This document shows, piece by piece, positions 41,235-52,700 of a stretch of 58,075 nt of DNA. A program made the translations under genes and the position numbers. The notes beneath the pieces are model-generated. The model worked only from the letters and a program-made list of their open reading frames with translations. It searched no databases and was not told the DNA's origin. This DNA is from Branchiostoma floridae. Its lineage: Eukaryota > Chordata > Leptocardii > Amphioxiformes > Branchiostomatidae. The first letter of the stretch is position 1. Each line of letters opens with the position of its first letter. The stretch spans positions 24,960,931 through 25,019,005 of the forward strand of contig NC_049979.1 of assembly GCF_000003815.2 (NCBI RefSeq), read 5' to 3'.

Positions 41235-44200
41235 ATGCTGAAGGTTTGTTAGTCTTTCTATATCGGTAGAGCTTACGGACATCCAAGGTAGTCTACTTTA
41301 CCGCTATTAGGAGGCGCTATTAGGTCGTAGGAGGTTAAACTGTATGCACTTGTCTCGTAGGGGCATTCCACTCCAGAAGCACGTATTAAATTCCTCAGGG
41401 AATAAAAAGGTTATGCTTGAATCAAGTTTGTTTGGTTACATTTACCCGCAGTGGGAAGCTCCCGATTTTAATATACATGTGAGTGTTGCCACCCTTTTTA
41501 ATTCACCTTTAACCTTTTTGTGATAGGCTGATTCTAGTTTCCAATTTCAATCAAAGTCAACACATGTCATTGCTAGGAAAAATTGGTAAGAATCTACATT
41601 CCTGTCTAGTAGAATTGTTGGAATTTTTGCAGTTTACACAAGATGCTAACAGGCTTGCCCCGAGGTGTCACCAATAAAAGACGACATTGTTCATGTTTCC
41701 CAACAGGCTATTTTCTGCAGGGGATTGGCACAACCATCTTCTGCCAGGTAATTTCCTCATGTGTTGTCCTTCATACGTCCTCCATACATTTGTTGACTAC
41801 CGTTTGTGTGTGTGTCTGTGTATGTGTCTGTGTGTGTGTGTGTGTCTGTGTCTCTGTGTGTGTGTCTGTGTGTGTGTGTGTATGTGTGTGTACATGTGTG
41901 TGTGTGTGTGTGTGTGTACATGTGTGTGTGTGTGTGTGTGTGTGCAAAGGTACTGTTACTACTAGTGTTAGTGCAATAAGTTTGCAGGGATTAAATTTTG
42001 CGGTAGCAGTACAATGAAATTATGAAGTCACATACAGTGCACACATAATGTGCATTGTCATCCCATTATTAATCCTATTTTTTTTTATGTAGGTTATGCA
42101 AGAAATGTTGGGGAGAACAAGTGTTACCAGGTTTGTAAATAACCTCAAAATAGGCATAAATACTGTAAATACATTAAAGTTCGCGGGGATTTACTTTCCT
42201 GGTAGTAGCCGGAAAATGGAGTGTAGTGCCATTGACAGTAATAAAAAACTACAATGATATCCTGGAAAAATGTTCGAGTTGGTATAAAGTTCGCAGTGAA
42301 GTGGCCACTGCAAAAACTGTGAACATAAAACCACCACAAACATTTCTACATTTACAGTATTTCTTCTTCAATGGTGTTTTGGTAAAGGTGCTACATGTAC
42401 TATAAGACCGAGATGTTCCGCCATGAATCCTCCGAAAACCTTTTCCGTGTCTTCTCCTTCCTCGCATGGCAGTCCCCGGATGATGATGTCCGCTTTTCTG
42501 ACGTAGCGTTCAGCCAGTAGGTCTGCTTTGACTCGTCCGCGTCGCTCCTCCTCGAGAGCACTGCATAGTTCCTGTATCTCCGATGCCTGGAACTCGGCTG
42601 AGTGTTCGGTAGCACTCACTCGTTCCCTTATCTTGGTCAAATCTGAGGACAAGAATTCAACCTAATTGTCCAGCGCATGTATCTGTTCAGAAAGTTTTCC
42701 CCCACATCTTTGAACTCATCCAATAAAGCCTCTTGTTGTTGTTGAGCTTAGTTCAGAAACAATTGTGCGAGAGTTTGTAATTCTGGAGAAAGCGTCCTCA
42801 TTACCTGGCGCCATTTTTAGTGTCTCGGTTGGGAGGCAGTGCTTTGGGCTTTTCTTCCTCTGTCAGTCTGTGCTACTGGAGCTCTCTTTCCCATCCAACA
42901 TTCAGGTTTAGAGTCCCAAGCACACAACAGGTTAATAAAAGTTGGCGTTCTGTAAGTTCTGCATGGAGTAAGGTACCTACAAACACACACCTACACATCT
43001 TTCAGCAGCATTTTTCTAATTAGAAAAATTCCAATATGTTTGCAATACTAGGATGTTAAATCCACTTCATTTTTTAGTGTGCATGGGGTTATAATACTGT
43101 ATATCTGTAATCAACTCGTTATATCAGTTGTCACAGCTATTAAATTCAGGATATTCTGATGTGTTGTAAGTTGAATTGAATAATGCAGTTTCTCATTATT
43201 CATATGACAGAGGTTGCATTGGTGCAAAGTAGAGGCCTGCGGTCAAGAGAAGGGGCACTTCCTCAAGCAGGCAGGCGCTTTCGACTGGTATGTGTTATTA
43301 TACTTAAATCTACGTCAGAGACAGTACATTGTTGGAAGACTAGGGCTCGAAATACTGGGTGCATGTGCACCCAGGTGCACCCAAAATTGGAGCTGTGCAC
43401 CCAATTATTTTCTGTGGGTGCACAGGGTGCACCCAAATATTTTCTTAGGTTTATGTATGTAAAGATATCAAAGTATACTAGTATACATCATATACTTGAC
43501 ATCTAAGTGTTAGAAAGATAATAAAAATGTCTGTCATGGTACTTGTTTAAGAATTTGATAGCTTGTAAGTAAGTTTTATTATTAGGTTATTACTTGAATT
43601 TAAGTGGTGCTCCCAAAAATTTTAAGCTGGGTGCACCAGTGCACCTAATCCCCAAAATGAATTTTGAGCCCTGTAAGACTTATTTTAAAATATGTCCCAA
43701 ACAATCTTGTACAGTAATGCACATTGCAGAACCCAGCACACTTATCGATGTGACCTACATGTATATGCTTGGCTGCACATGTAAAATAATAGCCAATAGA
43801 GAATAATTGCTATACCTCATTGACACAAACATGCTAACTTCTCCACTTATTCTAATTAGCCACAATATACAAAAGTAGAGGTGGAACCAGTGTATCCAGA
43901 AGGCACCATTCACGAGGAGTTACTTGTATCCATGAAGGCCTATGACATGTGTAGTGTGGAGCATTACCTACAATTTCTACACAGGCTGGCAAAGAAATGG
44001 AACATAAAAGTATTAGAGAGGTGAGTATTACGTTATCTTAATAGATAGTCATATTGACTAAGGGAAGTTCATGATAGTTTAGTCCAAAATTGACATTTTC
44101 TTGAATGCAGCTCCTGTATTTTCATTTCATGAATGCCATTTTGTACTTGGTGGACAAGTCGACAAAAACACAAATGCCAGTCAAAGGATGTTTGGTCATA

Positions 44201-47200
44201 AGGCAGGGAAGTTATTTCACAAACACTAATTGATTTGATTTTTTTATTTGATTTATTCGGCTGTATAGTGAGACATTAATTGGATACTAGTAGTACAATG
44301 TATGTCATGGTATGGCAATGATATATGAAACATTTTATGACGTCACAGTAACATACTTATTATCTCACTATTGATGTTGTTTATTTACATTTATCCTCAG
44401 CTATGCCCTCCCAACTAGGAAGATAGACATACGTCACCTTGAGACAGCAAGTCGCCTCAAAACCTTCTCAGAAGCGACGCTCAGTCTCCATGAGAGAGTC
44501 TTAAAGGTGAGAGTTAAGACTTGAGTTTTCAGTACTAGTACTCTAGATGGAACGTTACACTGGAGGATCCGTGTATGAGGACATTATGCCTTGAAAAGGT
44601 GTCTTCTAACAAGAAACACCTGTTCCGCCATACCTTCCATAAATCTTAATAAATAATTAAATTTAAGAATTCATATTTCATGTTGCAAAACAAATTATTT
44701 TGGATAACATAAAGTTGTACTATTATCATTACCTCCATGAAATGTCATGGAGGTTATATTTTACCCTGCGTTTGTGTGTCTGTCTGTCTGTCTGTCTGTC
44801 AACAAGATAACTCAAGAACGGCTTGATGGATTAGTTTCATATTTGGTGTGTTGGTGGGGTGTGACGAAAGCTAGAAGTGATTAGATTTTGGGCCCCCTAG
44901 CAACTTTCCTTGGTACTGCAGTGCCACTTCCGGTTTTGCTATCTCGTGTTCTGAACAAGATATGGTCTCAATTTTTGAGCGTTAGATAGCTCTTGTGCTC
45001 AGGAATAAGTGACATGAGTTTGGCCCCCCTAGCGTCTGGTTTTGGAATAGCAGGGGCATTTTTGTCAGAAACTTCTGAAGTGGATAACTCAAGAAGGAAA
45101 CAATGGATTTTCATGATTTTTGGTATGTAGGTACCTTAGATAATGTTGTACAAGATAAAATACTAATTATGTAAAATTAGATTACATTTGCATAATTAAT
45201 GAGCTTATTCTATCATAGCAGTTTTTTAATGTATCTCTTGTACCGGACATGACATGGTTTTGATATTTGAATGGTAGATAGCTTTCAACGTCATGGCAAA
45301 GTGGGGCAAGTTTCAGCCCCTTAACATTTAATTGTGGAACTGCAGGGGTGTTTTTGTCAAGACACTCCAAAGAGGATAACTATAGAAAGGAATGATGGAT
45401 TGCCATCATTTTTGGCATGCAGGTAGCTTAGGCAAAGATGTTTATAATGATATACATTTTATGCAAATGAGGACTTAATTTGCATAATTAATGAGGAAAT
45501 TGTAAAATTCCATTGTTTTCAATAGCTGAACTTAAGTAAATGTAACACATGTAATTTATGATAGGTGAGAGATAAGCAGACACCAAATATGCAAATGAGG
45601 AACTGATTTGCATAATATATACAGAAATAGCAAATCCACATAATGACTAATATTGGGAATTTCATAATTGTGACATGTGTACGTTAGTCAATAATGAACA
45701 TCGCCATACATAAATTATGTAAATGGTAGTCATTTGCATAAAATTTACAAAAGCTCTAAATTTTCATGGAGGTATGAGGTCGCCGAACTCTAGTTATATA
45801 AGTGATTGTCCCACAGTGATGAAACCTACAGTGAATTGCTGACAGAGACTCCTCTGGAACATTAAAAAAGCAAAATGTTTTTGGTAGGATCAGCATGACT
45901 ACCAGAAAAGGATCAAGAGCTGCTTTCTTTCCTGAGACAGCTGAATTCTGTATCGCTCATCTATGATGACTGTGGCAAGAAAGCCCTCAAGTTGCTGTCA
46001 TAAACCTGTACAGCAAATGTGACAGGTTTATTATGATGGCTTAGGGGTGGGTACCGGTACAGAAAATTCAGGTCCAGGTCCGGTTCAGGTCCAAAGGATC
46101 AGGTCCAGGTCCGGACCTGAACCTGGACCTGATTCAGTATGACTCATACCAATGATCCATTTCACTACAAACAAAACTTTTTGGTGGAGTATTAGACTTA
46201 CACTGGCGTTTTAAAATCCTACAACGCTAACTGCACCTGTACGATTGGCTGTAAAACTTGGTAGAAATGACTATAAACTATACTATTTTCTAATAGGTCC
46301 AACATCCAGTCTACCTATTTTTTTCAGGTCCGTTTTTTCTGGACCGGTCCAATAAGAAAAAACGGTTTTGGACCGGTATGCTGTTCCGGTACCCAGCTCT
46401 ATAATGGCTGATATAAATGATGGTTGGTCCCAGCATGTGTGATGGGCAGTTGTGGCACAGAATGATTCCGCCCAGTTCAATTTTAGTGTGAACTCTTGTC
46501 AAATGATACTTCTGTAATCAACAGTAGTCACTGGAGATTCTGGGTCAGTGAGATATCACTTTTCTAGCCTGTGTTTACACAAGCTCTTGCTGGCAGCGGT
46601 AATTGTAGGGCCGGCCACTAGGGGCGCGATTTTAGTCAGGCTATCACTTTTCCTCCCTTACAGCTCAAGAATGTGACCTCCACACAAGTTCCCTTACTTC
46701 TGGAGGTGCTGAGGTCTCACCAACCTGTCGGTCTCACCCTCGCTGTCAAAGAGGTACATGTACAGATGTACTACAGATTTTCCTTCAAGTTTAAATTAAT
46801 GATTTGTTTCCATTACAAACCTTTAAAAAAAAGCTTGTTATAGGTAGGAATTCTCTTCCAAGTCCAACAAATCAGTCATAAAAGCCATAGAGAACTTCCA
46901 GACACTGCCCAGAGGGTCTGCGATGGGAGACACCCTGTGGTGATAGTTCCAGGTGCAGTTAGTGTACATTCTACATTTGTGATGGCATATCTAAGTTTCT
47001 ACAAATTATGCCAAGATGACAAAAACACTGCTCAGTAAACAATTTGGATCCATTTCAAAACTTAAAAGGTTTAACTTTACTTCTCATCATAGCACATTGT
47101 TTGCTATATTGTTGAGGAAATTACCCTAGCATTGTGCAACTAGGTACAATATGATAACATATTCTATTTGACAAGAATGATGTCAAGAACAAAGTCTACA

Positions 47201-47837
47201 TGTCACGCTGGCCTGGCTGTCAATTTTCTATGGCTTTTATGACTCTTTTCCTGGACTTTTGTATTTTGATTGGTTTATTGCTGGAGTTTACATTCAGATG
47301 AGGTTTAACATTCAGGTTAGGGTTAAAGTTAGGCCTCTTGAGGGGGAAACATCTCATATACATATAAAATACAACACATAGAATAGTTGCTTCTGTATTT
47401 GCAGAAAGCTTGTCAAACTTGCAGATGAAATTTTTTCCATTTTGCGAGGTTGCAGGTATTGAAAATGAAAACTAAGAAATCAAGTCCTGCCATGTGTTAT
47501 TGGAGTGATCATTAGATGCATTTAGTCTGTAAAGCCTAATATTTTTGGAGTGATTATTGATAATGCTACCTTTCTGTGATCATTCTTTACATGAATTTGC
47601 CCTGAAAGAAAGTCACAGGCCACGCTCGCTTTTTTGCTTGGTTGTTAGACATTTTATAGTTAGCAGAATGACATGGGGGGTGGGAAAAAAATGTTGGATG
47701 GACCTGATATTATCGTATTCTCACACACTTCCCATTCTCTTTCCCTTCAGCCAACTGAGGATGATGAAATGGTGAGATTCAAGAAAAACAAAGAGTTGGA
47801 GGAGCTTCTGGAAACTCAGAGTCAAATCAGGAGGTAG
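41235..47837 (+). CDS. MRPL48: Mitochondrial large-subunit ribosomal protein mL48, eight coding exons
   Basis: Coding exons: 41235-41243, 41707-41747, 42093-42130, 43211-43287, 43860-44020, 44401-44506, 46664-46753, 47751-47837. They give 202 residues in one frame (human about 212). The first four exons make an Arg/Ser/Ala-rich, acid-poor leader (MLKAIFCRGLAQPSSAR) typical of a mitochondrial presequence. The uS10-like domain starts near VEVEPVYPEG and shows MKAYDMCSVEHYLQFLHRLA, ESYALPTRK, HERVLKLKNV, GLTLAVKEPTEDDE and the end FKKNKELEELLETQSQIRR. It is a structural component of the 39S subunit. Exon 1 contributes only Met-Leu-Lys. Exons 5-8 are secure; exons 1-4 rest on splice sites, frame and presequence character. 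A candidate AATAAA is at 48587. Confidence 0.92.
41803..41946. repeat. (TG)n microsatellite
   Basis: About 140 bp of TG repeats with TC, TA and ACA interruptions in MRPL48 intron 2. Confidence 0.98.
42161..42361. repeat. MITE with TACTGTAAAT ends in MRPL48 intron 3
   Basis: ATACTGTAAATACATTAAAG at the left and TTTCTACATTTACAGTAT at the right are inverted. GTTCGCGGGGATT and AAGTTCGCAGTGAAG lie inside. Confidence 0.75.
42380..42812 (-). pseudogene. Decayed ORF1 fragment of a LINE-type retrotransposon
   Basis: Read on the minus strand the sequence begins ATGGCGCCAGGTAATGAGG and loses frame after about 30 codons. It resumes as a coiled coil (IRERVSATEHSAEFQASEIQ, ELCSALEEERRG) followed by RYVRKADIIIRGLPCEEGED and EKVFGGFMAEHLGL. 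That coil plus basic IIIRGLP..EGED pattern is the one seen in L1-type ORF1 nucleic-acid-binding proteins. No RT follows. Stops and frame breaks make it non-functional. Confidence 0.7.
43342..43672 (+). mobile_element. GGGTGCAC-rich MITE with hAT-type 8-bp flanks
   Basis: The ends AGGGCTCGAAAT and ATTTTGAGCCCT are inverted. The flanks GGAAGACT (43334-43341) and GTAAGACT (43673-43680) agree in 7 of 8 bases. The interior carries repeated GGGTGCAC/GTGCACCC palindromes. A partial inverted copy is at 18590. It lies 54 bp after MRPL48 exon 4. Confidence 0.85.
44735..45797 (+). repeat. Dispersed repeat with TCCATGAAATGTCATGGA start, copy 2
   Basis: It starts CCTCCATGAAATGTCATGGA, has a (TCTG)5 tract at about 44780, and ends TTTCATGGAGGTATGAGGTC plus GCCGAACTCTAGTT. 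It contains several internal TGCATAATTAATGAG-type repeats. It is longer than the copy at 10452 and lies in MRPL48 intron 6. A decayed relative of its GGCCCCCCTAGCG segment is at about 3210. Confidence 0.8.
46042..46401. mobile_element. hAT-type MITE (TAGGGCTGGGTACC family), copy 2
   Basis: TAGGGGTGGGTACCGGTAC and TTCCGGTACCCAGCTCTA are the ends. The flanks TGATGGCT and TAATGGCT match at 7 of 8 bases. The interior follows the 13330 copy closely, with an internal deletion of about 70 bp. Confidence 0.88.
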
Positions 47838-48660
47838 ACATCATGCATGAAGATCTAGTGACCAGTAGTTTAGATTTGATTTAAAGGTTCTAAATTTGGA
47901 CAGTTTTCTTTAAATAGAATCTATCACAAATTTTGCCATCAGAAAGTATGGCTCAATGTATGAGTGTTTCTGAATAGTACCCTGTGTCAGTGTTTGAATG
48001 CCTATAGATGAGTTCACCATTCTGCAGACCACAAAAAACTGTTTGCATCATTGGGAACGTACATGTTCAGGAATGCAAGAAAATCTAATGTATTTGTACA
48101 TTCACTTTGTCAGAATACTTCTGATTGTTTACATAACAAGTACATACCTTGATGTAAGTAGTTTTTTTTTTTTTTTTTTGGTGTCCAGAGCCCCTTTCAG
48201 GTTATTCAAATACAATTCAATCTCTACAACTGGATAAAAAAACAAAATTAATGTAATCTTTGATGTGAGTTCCATACCAGTCTGTATCCCACTTCCACTG
48301 TCAACAGTTAATAGATTCTGATTTCGGTATTACAATTTTTGCACCAGAATGTGATTTGCAGGTGGGTACGAGACTATGTGAGGGAGTGATGAGACTATGT
48401 CTATGACATTAAAAAAAAGAATACAACACAGTCTGTCGCTTTGTATTCTGCATCACCACCAGCCGCTGTGGTTGGGCTGTTACCTTCCGTGATTCAATGA
48501 CAATGTTGTACAATCTGTTATATATAGATTATACATGATTGTACATATATCTAGCTGACAAGTCAACATTGCATTCAGCAGTTGAAAATAAACCTGTCCA
48601 TGATTGTGTGCTTTGAAGGATGTATGCTGTGTGATTTGGTAGTATGATGAAAATGTATAG

Positions 48661-49323
48661 GATGCACAGTATGTTAGTAGGCAAAATAATGGACTAACTA
48701 CTAATGTTGTATGAAGGTCTTCACTTTTTTTAAGTTCTGCTTTTATTTGAATAAGTCAAAATATACCTTCATTCACATGCTTTTTGGCAAATGATTAAAA
48801 GGGCGTCACTGTATACATTTTGAGTGCTCCGTAATAGGACTGAAGGTTCTAAAATAACATTTGATGCCACACCAAGTCAATTTCATGGTGAAAAAGATGA
48901 TCTGTCTGCCAACATGTAAGTGCCTCAAGCCAGGGACTGGCCCCTTGCTCCTCTCCGAGAGGTTCCTCCAAACTGATCTGGAATATTCTCATGTAGTCTG
49001 TGTAACACAAACTCCGCTGTCCAGGGCTGTAACTGGCCCCTCCCCGCGGATGTTTGGCGGGCTGCTATAAGCGAGATTTAATCAGGCTAATTCTCATGAA
49101 AACATTCTGAGGGGAAGTCCACTGTTGTACACTCAGTTCCATGTACTGATTATAATAGAAGTCAATTTTTTTGTCCCACCTCTCATGACCTAGAGCTGCT
49201 CATGCCCATAGCCAGGGCAGATTGATTGATCAGTGACACATGCCAATACCTATCGGACAATACACTGTTGAGCAGAATCACGGAAATTCGGGCACTTTTT
49301 TTGGTAACCCAGTCACGTAAGCA
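48661..49323 (+). repeat. Left copy of a sequence repeated on the far side of the second gypsy element
   Basis: It begins GATGCACAGTATGTTAGTAG and ends TTTTTTTGGTAACCCAGTCA plus CGTAAGCA, and matches 54359-54856 in order with substitutions and a few longer indels. It is read as the empty allele of the insertion site and is immediately followed by a 100-N gap. Confidence 0.9.
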
Positions 49324-49423
49324 NNNNNNNNNNNNNNNNNNNNNNNNNNNNNNNNNNNNNNNNNNNNNNNNNNNNNNNNNNNNNNNNNNNNNNNNNNNNN
49401 NNNNNNNNNNNNNNNNNNNNNNN
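49324..49423. other. Assembly gap (exactly 100 N)
   Basis: A gap of exactly 100 N is often used for a join of unknown length. The 5' LTR and most of gag of the second gypsy element should lie here. Confidence 0.99.
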
Positions 49424-49424
49424 A

Positions 49425-49649
49425 GACGACCGCCGAACCCGTGACCGTCGCGACGACGCCGAGCCGCCGCGAGACCGCAGGGACACCGACCGCCGTCGTG
49501 ACGATCGCCGCTCACAGCCCCAGCGCAGGACGCCACGCCAGCCCCGCCGCCCAGTACGTCCTGACGAGCAGTGCCATAATTGCTATGGCTATGGCCACTA
49601 CGCCGCCTCCTGCCCGACCCCTCCACCACCCCCGGGAAACGACCAGTAG
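49425..49649 (+). CDS. Gag C-terminus (partial) with CCHC zinc knuckle
   Basis: 74 codons are visible. An Arg/Asp-rich stretch is followed by QCHNCYGYGHYAASCPT, a CX2CX4HX4C knuckle, then PPPPPGNDQ and TAG. The N-terminal part is lost in the gap. Pol follows in the -1 frame through a slippery heptamer 13 bases before the stop codon. Confidence 0.9.
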   Translation, partial: DDRRTRDRRDDAEPPRDRRDTDRRRDDRRSQPQRRTPRQPRRPVRPDEQCHNCYGYGHYAASCPTPPPPPGNDQ

Positions 49650-49742
49650 CTGACTGTGCGCGCCAGCAGTCAGCTACTCCCCAGCCTAACGCAACTACTA
49701 CGGACTTCTCCCCATTTGTTTCTATCAGCATCCAAGGCGCGC
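49634..49742 (+). promoter_or_regulatory. Programmed -1 ribosomal frameshift signal (gag-pol)
   Basis: The heptamer GGGAAAC (49634-49640) sits in the gag frame as G GGA AAC, the X XXY YYZ rule. After a 4-nt spacer, AGTAGCTGACTG (49645-49656) pairs perfectly with CAGTCAGCTACT (49667-49678), a 12-bp stem with a 10-nt loop that includes the gag stop codon. The loop sequence GCGCGCC (49658-49664) is complementary to GGCGCGC at 49736-49742, so a pseudoknot is possible. A -1 slip leads straight into the pol frame. Confidence 0.88.
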
Positions 49743-52700
49743 CAACCCCGGCCCTTGTAGACACAGGTTCGTGCATCTCTATTATCAATAACTCTTTTCG
49801 GTTATCGTCGCCCATCCTCCGTCTCCTCCCGCTGAGTGAAACTACCACAACAGCAAGATCAGTCAACGGTGAACGCCTGAACATTGTGGGAACAGTTACT
49901 GCATCCATCCGTCTGGGCCCAGTTTCCACTACCGCAACATTCCATGTTATGGGCCAGGCCACCAGCAACGTAATCCTTGGGTGGGACTTCTGCCGCGCCA
50001 ACGACATAACCATCAATCCGACCACCGGAACTGTTGACGTAAGATCATCATCTATTCCCCTTCTACCGCGGTCTTCTTTCGTCCCGTCTGTTTCCGATGC
50101 CACAGTTTGTAAAACAACAGTCTTGCCGCCGAACTCTGTATCTGTCATCCCCGTCCGACTGTCCACCACCCGTGGAGGCACACCACATCACTACGACGGC
50201 GTCTTTGAGCCGCAGCTGCAGCGAGTTACATATGATGGGGTGGCCGCCGCCAGGACGGTCTCCCGAGTCGTGGAGGGGAGTGCTCTGGTACAGATTATCA
50301 ACACAAACAATCACGCCGTCAATCTCCCTGAGAAATGCAATATCGGACATTTCCACGCCGCCTCTGGCCCCGAAGCAGATTACGTCATCAACGACGCCAC
50401 GACTACTGTCACCGCTGCAGCCGTTTCACCACCGCATGGCAAGAAGGTACGTGTTCCTAAAACCTCCTTGCCAGTCATCGACCTGTCCGACATAGATCTG
50501 CCACCGTCTCAAAAGACCGAACTCTCTAGCCTTTTAGAAGACAACAGCCAGTGTTTTTCCCATGGCGCCTCTGACATCGGTCGTACCACCCTACTGCAAC
50601 ACCGTATCGACACTGGTGACTCTAAACCAATCCGTCAACAACCGTACCGCACACCTGTACACCGTCGCGAAGCGCTGCGAGCACAAATCTCCGATATGTT
50701 GGACAGTGACGTCATCGAACCTAGTACCAGCCCTTGGGCTTCGCCGGTTGTCATAGTTACGAAGAAAGATGGCAGCCCCAGATTCTGCGTGGACTACCGG
50801 AAACTTAATTCGGTGACTGTGCCAGACGCCCACCCCCTGCCACGGGTGGATGACACAATCGACGCCCTGGCCGGTTCATGTTATTTCTCCACACTCGACA
50901 TGAAGAGTGCGTATTGGCAAGTCCCCGTCCATCCGTCCGACCGTCACAAAACAGCATTCTGCACTAACGAAGGCTTATGGCAGTTCAAGGTCCTTCCCTT
51001 CGGATTATCCAACTCGGCTGCGACATATCAACGTCTTGTCCAACTACTCCTCGCCGGCGTCGGTTGGGACGTCTGCCTTGCATACCTTGACGATATCATT
51101 GTGTTTACCGCAACGTTCGACGACCACCTGCGGGTCCTCCAGCAAGTGTTCGACCGCTTCCGCCAAGCTGGACTTAAACTTAACCCTGCAAAGTGCCGCT
51201 TCGCTCAGCAGGAAGTGACATTCCTCGGACACGTTATCTCGCAGCATGGCATCCGTCCCGATCCTGCTAACACATCCCGCGTCGAGAAATGGCCGACCCC
51301 CACCTGTCAGAAGGACGTACGTGCCTTTGTCGGACTCGCATCCTTCTATCGAAAGTTCGTACCAGCCTTCGCCTCTGTCGCAGACCCACTAATCCGGCTG
51401 ACTGACAAGCACGCGCCGTTCCGCTGGACGCCAGCCTGCCAGACAGCATTTGAAACCCTGCAGAAACTCCTCACCAGTCCGCCGATCCTCGCCTTCCCTG
51501 ACTTCCACAGTACCTTCACCTTAACGACCGACGCGTCGGCAACCGGTATCGGCGCCGTCCTGACGCAGGTGAGTGACGGTACTCGTCGTGTCGTGGCGTA
51601 CGCCAGCAAAACTCTATCCAAAACCCAGAGGCGCTGGAGTACCTATGACCGGGAGTTTTGGGCCATCGTCTGGGCCGTCCGCCATTTCCGCCCATACCTG
51701 TACGGGCGACCTTTCATCCACATCACAGACCACCGCCCGCTGCTCTCCTGTAGAGACACTCCACTCGGCGATGGCGGAGCCCAAGGCCGCCGATCCCGGT
51801 GGGCAATCGAACTGAGCACCTATGACTTTGAGATACAGTTCCATCCAGGTGCGACGATTAGCGACGTGGACGCGCTCTCCCGTCGCCCACCTTCAACCAC
51901 ACCTGCCGACGCGGATCCTCGGGACGATATCCTACGGGACACCCCAGCCCGCGTGGAGGTGCAGTCACCGGAAGTCGTGCGCGATTCCCGTGACGCCGTC
52001 GATACTAGTGACACTACCGATCCTCCTAATACTATCCTACGGGAAGACCCAGCTCGCGTTCCTTCACCGGTAGCCGTGCACGACACCTGTGACGCCGCCG
52101 ATGCTAATGACACTGCCGATCTTCGGGACACTGCCCTACGGGGGACCCCCGACCACCTCCCGCCACAGGTAATCGTACGCGCCGCCCGCGCCGCTGACGT
52201 CTGTGCCTCCCAGCTGGCCGACACACCTGACATCGACTTCCGCGAGGCACAGCAAGCCGACCCGACGATCCGAGAAGTTTGTCGCTGGCTCCAGAACTCC
52301 CACGATCGACCGCCAACCTCCGCCGTGCGTGGTAACAACAGAACTCTCATGTCGTTTTGGAATGACTACGATTCCTTGTTCCTGACTGACGGAGTTCTCT
52401 ACCACCAGCCAACTAACGCACCCCCCTTGGCGGCACCTCAAGTCGTCCTACCGCGCAACTTATCCGGTCGCGTGCTGAGGTCGCTCCATGATGACACCAT
52501 TGCAGGCCATTTCGCGCCAGGTCGTACACTACACCGCGTAAAGAACAGGTTCTACTGGCCAGGCATGACAGCAGACGTCGCCCGCTATTGCCGCGAATGC
52601 ATCCCATGTCAGCGACGCCGACCTGCCGTACCACGACCGCAAGCACCGCTCCAGCACATCACCGCCTCCCGTCCATTTGAAATAGTGGCCACAGACATAA

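Noticed and set aside
41687-42017. Long Cys/Val-rich frames over the TG tract
   Set aside because: They are translations of a dinucleotide repeat, not genes.
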